A program made the position numbers and the translations under genes. Below the pieces are notes generated by a model. It saw only the letters and a list, made by a program, of their open reading frames with translations. It did no database searches and had not been told where the DNA came from. DNA of 5,241 nucleotides, taken from positions 1 through 5,241 of the forward strand of contig JAHFOH010000108.1 in NCBI GenBank assembly GCA_023266955.1, in the 5' to 3' direction. This document shows, in pieces, positions 5,138 to 5,241 of this stretch (positions within the stretch are counted from its first letter, which is position 1; every line of letters begins with the position of its first letter). Source of the stretch: Nitrososphaerota archaeon. GTDB taxonomy: Archaea > Thermoproteota > Nitrososphaeria > Nitrososphaerales > JAHFOH01.

Positions 5138-5145
5138 CTTAAGTA
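5138..5145 (+). promoter_or_regulatory. TATA box of the RHH gene
   Basis: CTTAAGTA is centred about 28 bases upstream of the ATG at 5169. The spacing and the lack of a Shine-Dalgarno sequence suggest a leaderless mRNA. Confidence 0.52.
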
Positions 5146-5168
5146 CACGTCATTCATGTCTTACGTCA

Positions 5169-5241
5169 ATGAGCGAAGCGGTATCCGTTAGGCTACCAGT
5201 GGACGTAGCCAAGCGACTCGACGAACTGGCCAAGTCGCTCG
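5169..5241 (+). CDS. Ribbon-helix-helix (CopG/Arc-type) DNA-binding protein, N-terminus only
   Basis: The first 24 codons of a gene cut by the right edge. The pattern is that of a ribbon-helix-helix domain: a short beta strand with alternating residues (AVSVRLP) that would insert into the DNA major groove, then the start of helix A (VDVAKRLDELAKSL). Such proteins act as dimers, as transcription regulators or as antitoxins of VapBC- or ParDE-like modules. Which applies depends on the gene beyond the edge. The start ATG has no Shine-Dalgarno sequence, and an upstream TATA-like box is at leaderless spacing. An ATG at 5156 is in another frame and encodes only a short unrelated peptide. Fold assignment is likely, role unknown. 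Confidence 0.68.
   Translation, partial: MSEAVSVRLPVDVAKRLDELAKSL

Noticed and set aside
4952..5191. Plus-strand open frame of 79 codons over the tRNA 3' end and hairpin
   Set aside because: It begins inside the tRNA and crosses the structured element; the RHH frame starting at 5169 is the recognisable protein.
1..5241. CRISPR array, insertion sequence or long direct repeats
   Set aside because: No regularly spaced repeats, transposase-like frame or long direct repeats were seen by eye.

Overview
The window looks archaeal. Candidate TATA boxes of the form CTTAnnnA sit about 28 bases upstream of three start codons that lack a Shine-Dalgarno sequence, which suggests leaderless mRNAs. A tRNA-Ser gene is interrupted by two short introns with bulge-helix-bulge type splice sites, one at a non-canonical position. 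Base composition is close to even. A TACK-lineage archaeon (Thermoproteota in the broad sense) is my best guess, but nothing here fixes the lineage.

Layout, left to right. (1) 1-300, minus strand: the N-terminal 100 residues of an NfeD/ClpP-class membrane serine protease, running off the left edge and started by TTG. (2) 353-1216, minus: a GNAT N-acetyltransferase with a second, degenerate GNAT-like half. (3) 1217-1429: a divergent intergenic region with a long stem-loop and smaller palindromes. (4) 1430-4325, plus: three acyl-CoA genes. They are an enoyl-CoA hydratase with both catalytic glutamates, a PaaG-like enoyl-CoA isomerase that lacks those glutamates but keeps an Asp, and a FadA/PaaJ-type thiolase. 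(5) 4326-4730, minus: a thioredoxin whose stop codon directly abuts the thiolase stop codon. (6) 4874-4994, plus: tRNA-Ser(UGA) with two introns. (7) 5028-5104: a highly structured tRNA-like or hairpin element with no clear identity. (8) 5169 to the right edge, plus: the start of a ribbon-helix-helix protein.

The central genes supply hydratase, double-bond isomerase and thiolytic steps of CoA-thioester breakdown, the same combination as bacterial PaaF-PaaG-PaaJ. The 3-hydroxyacyl-CoA dehydrogenase, acyl-CoA ligase and acyl-CoA dehydrogenase or epoxidase needed for a full pathway are not in the window, so the substrate is unknown. The first two genes are tightly spaced and probably co-transcribed. 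The thiolase may have its own promoter.

I found no CRISPR array, insertion sequence or clear novel multigene system. The least ordinary signals are the doubly interrupted tRNA and the structured element that follows it.
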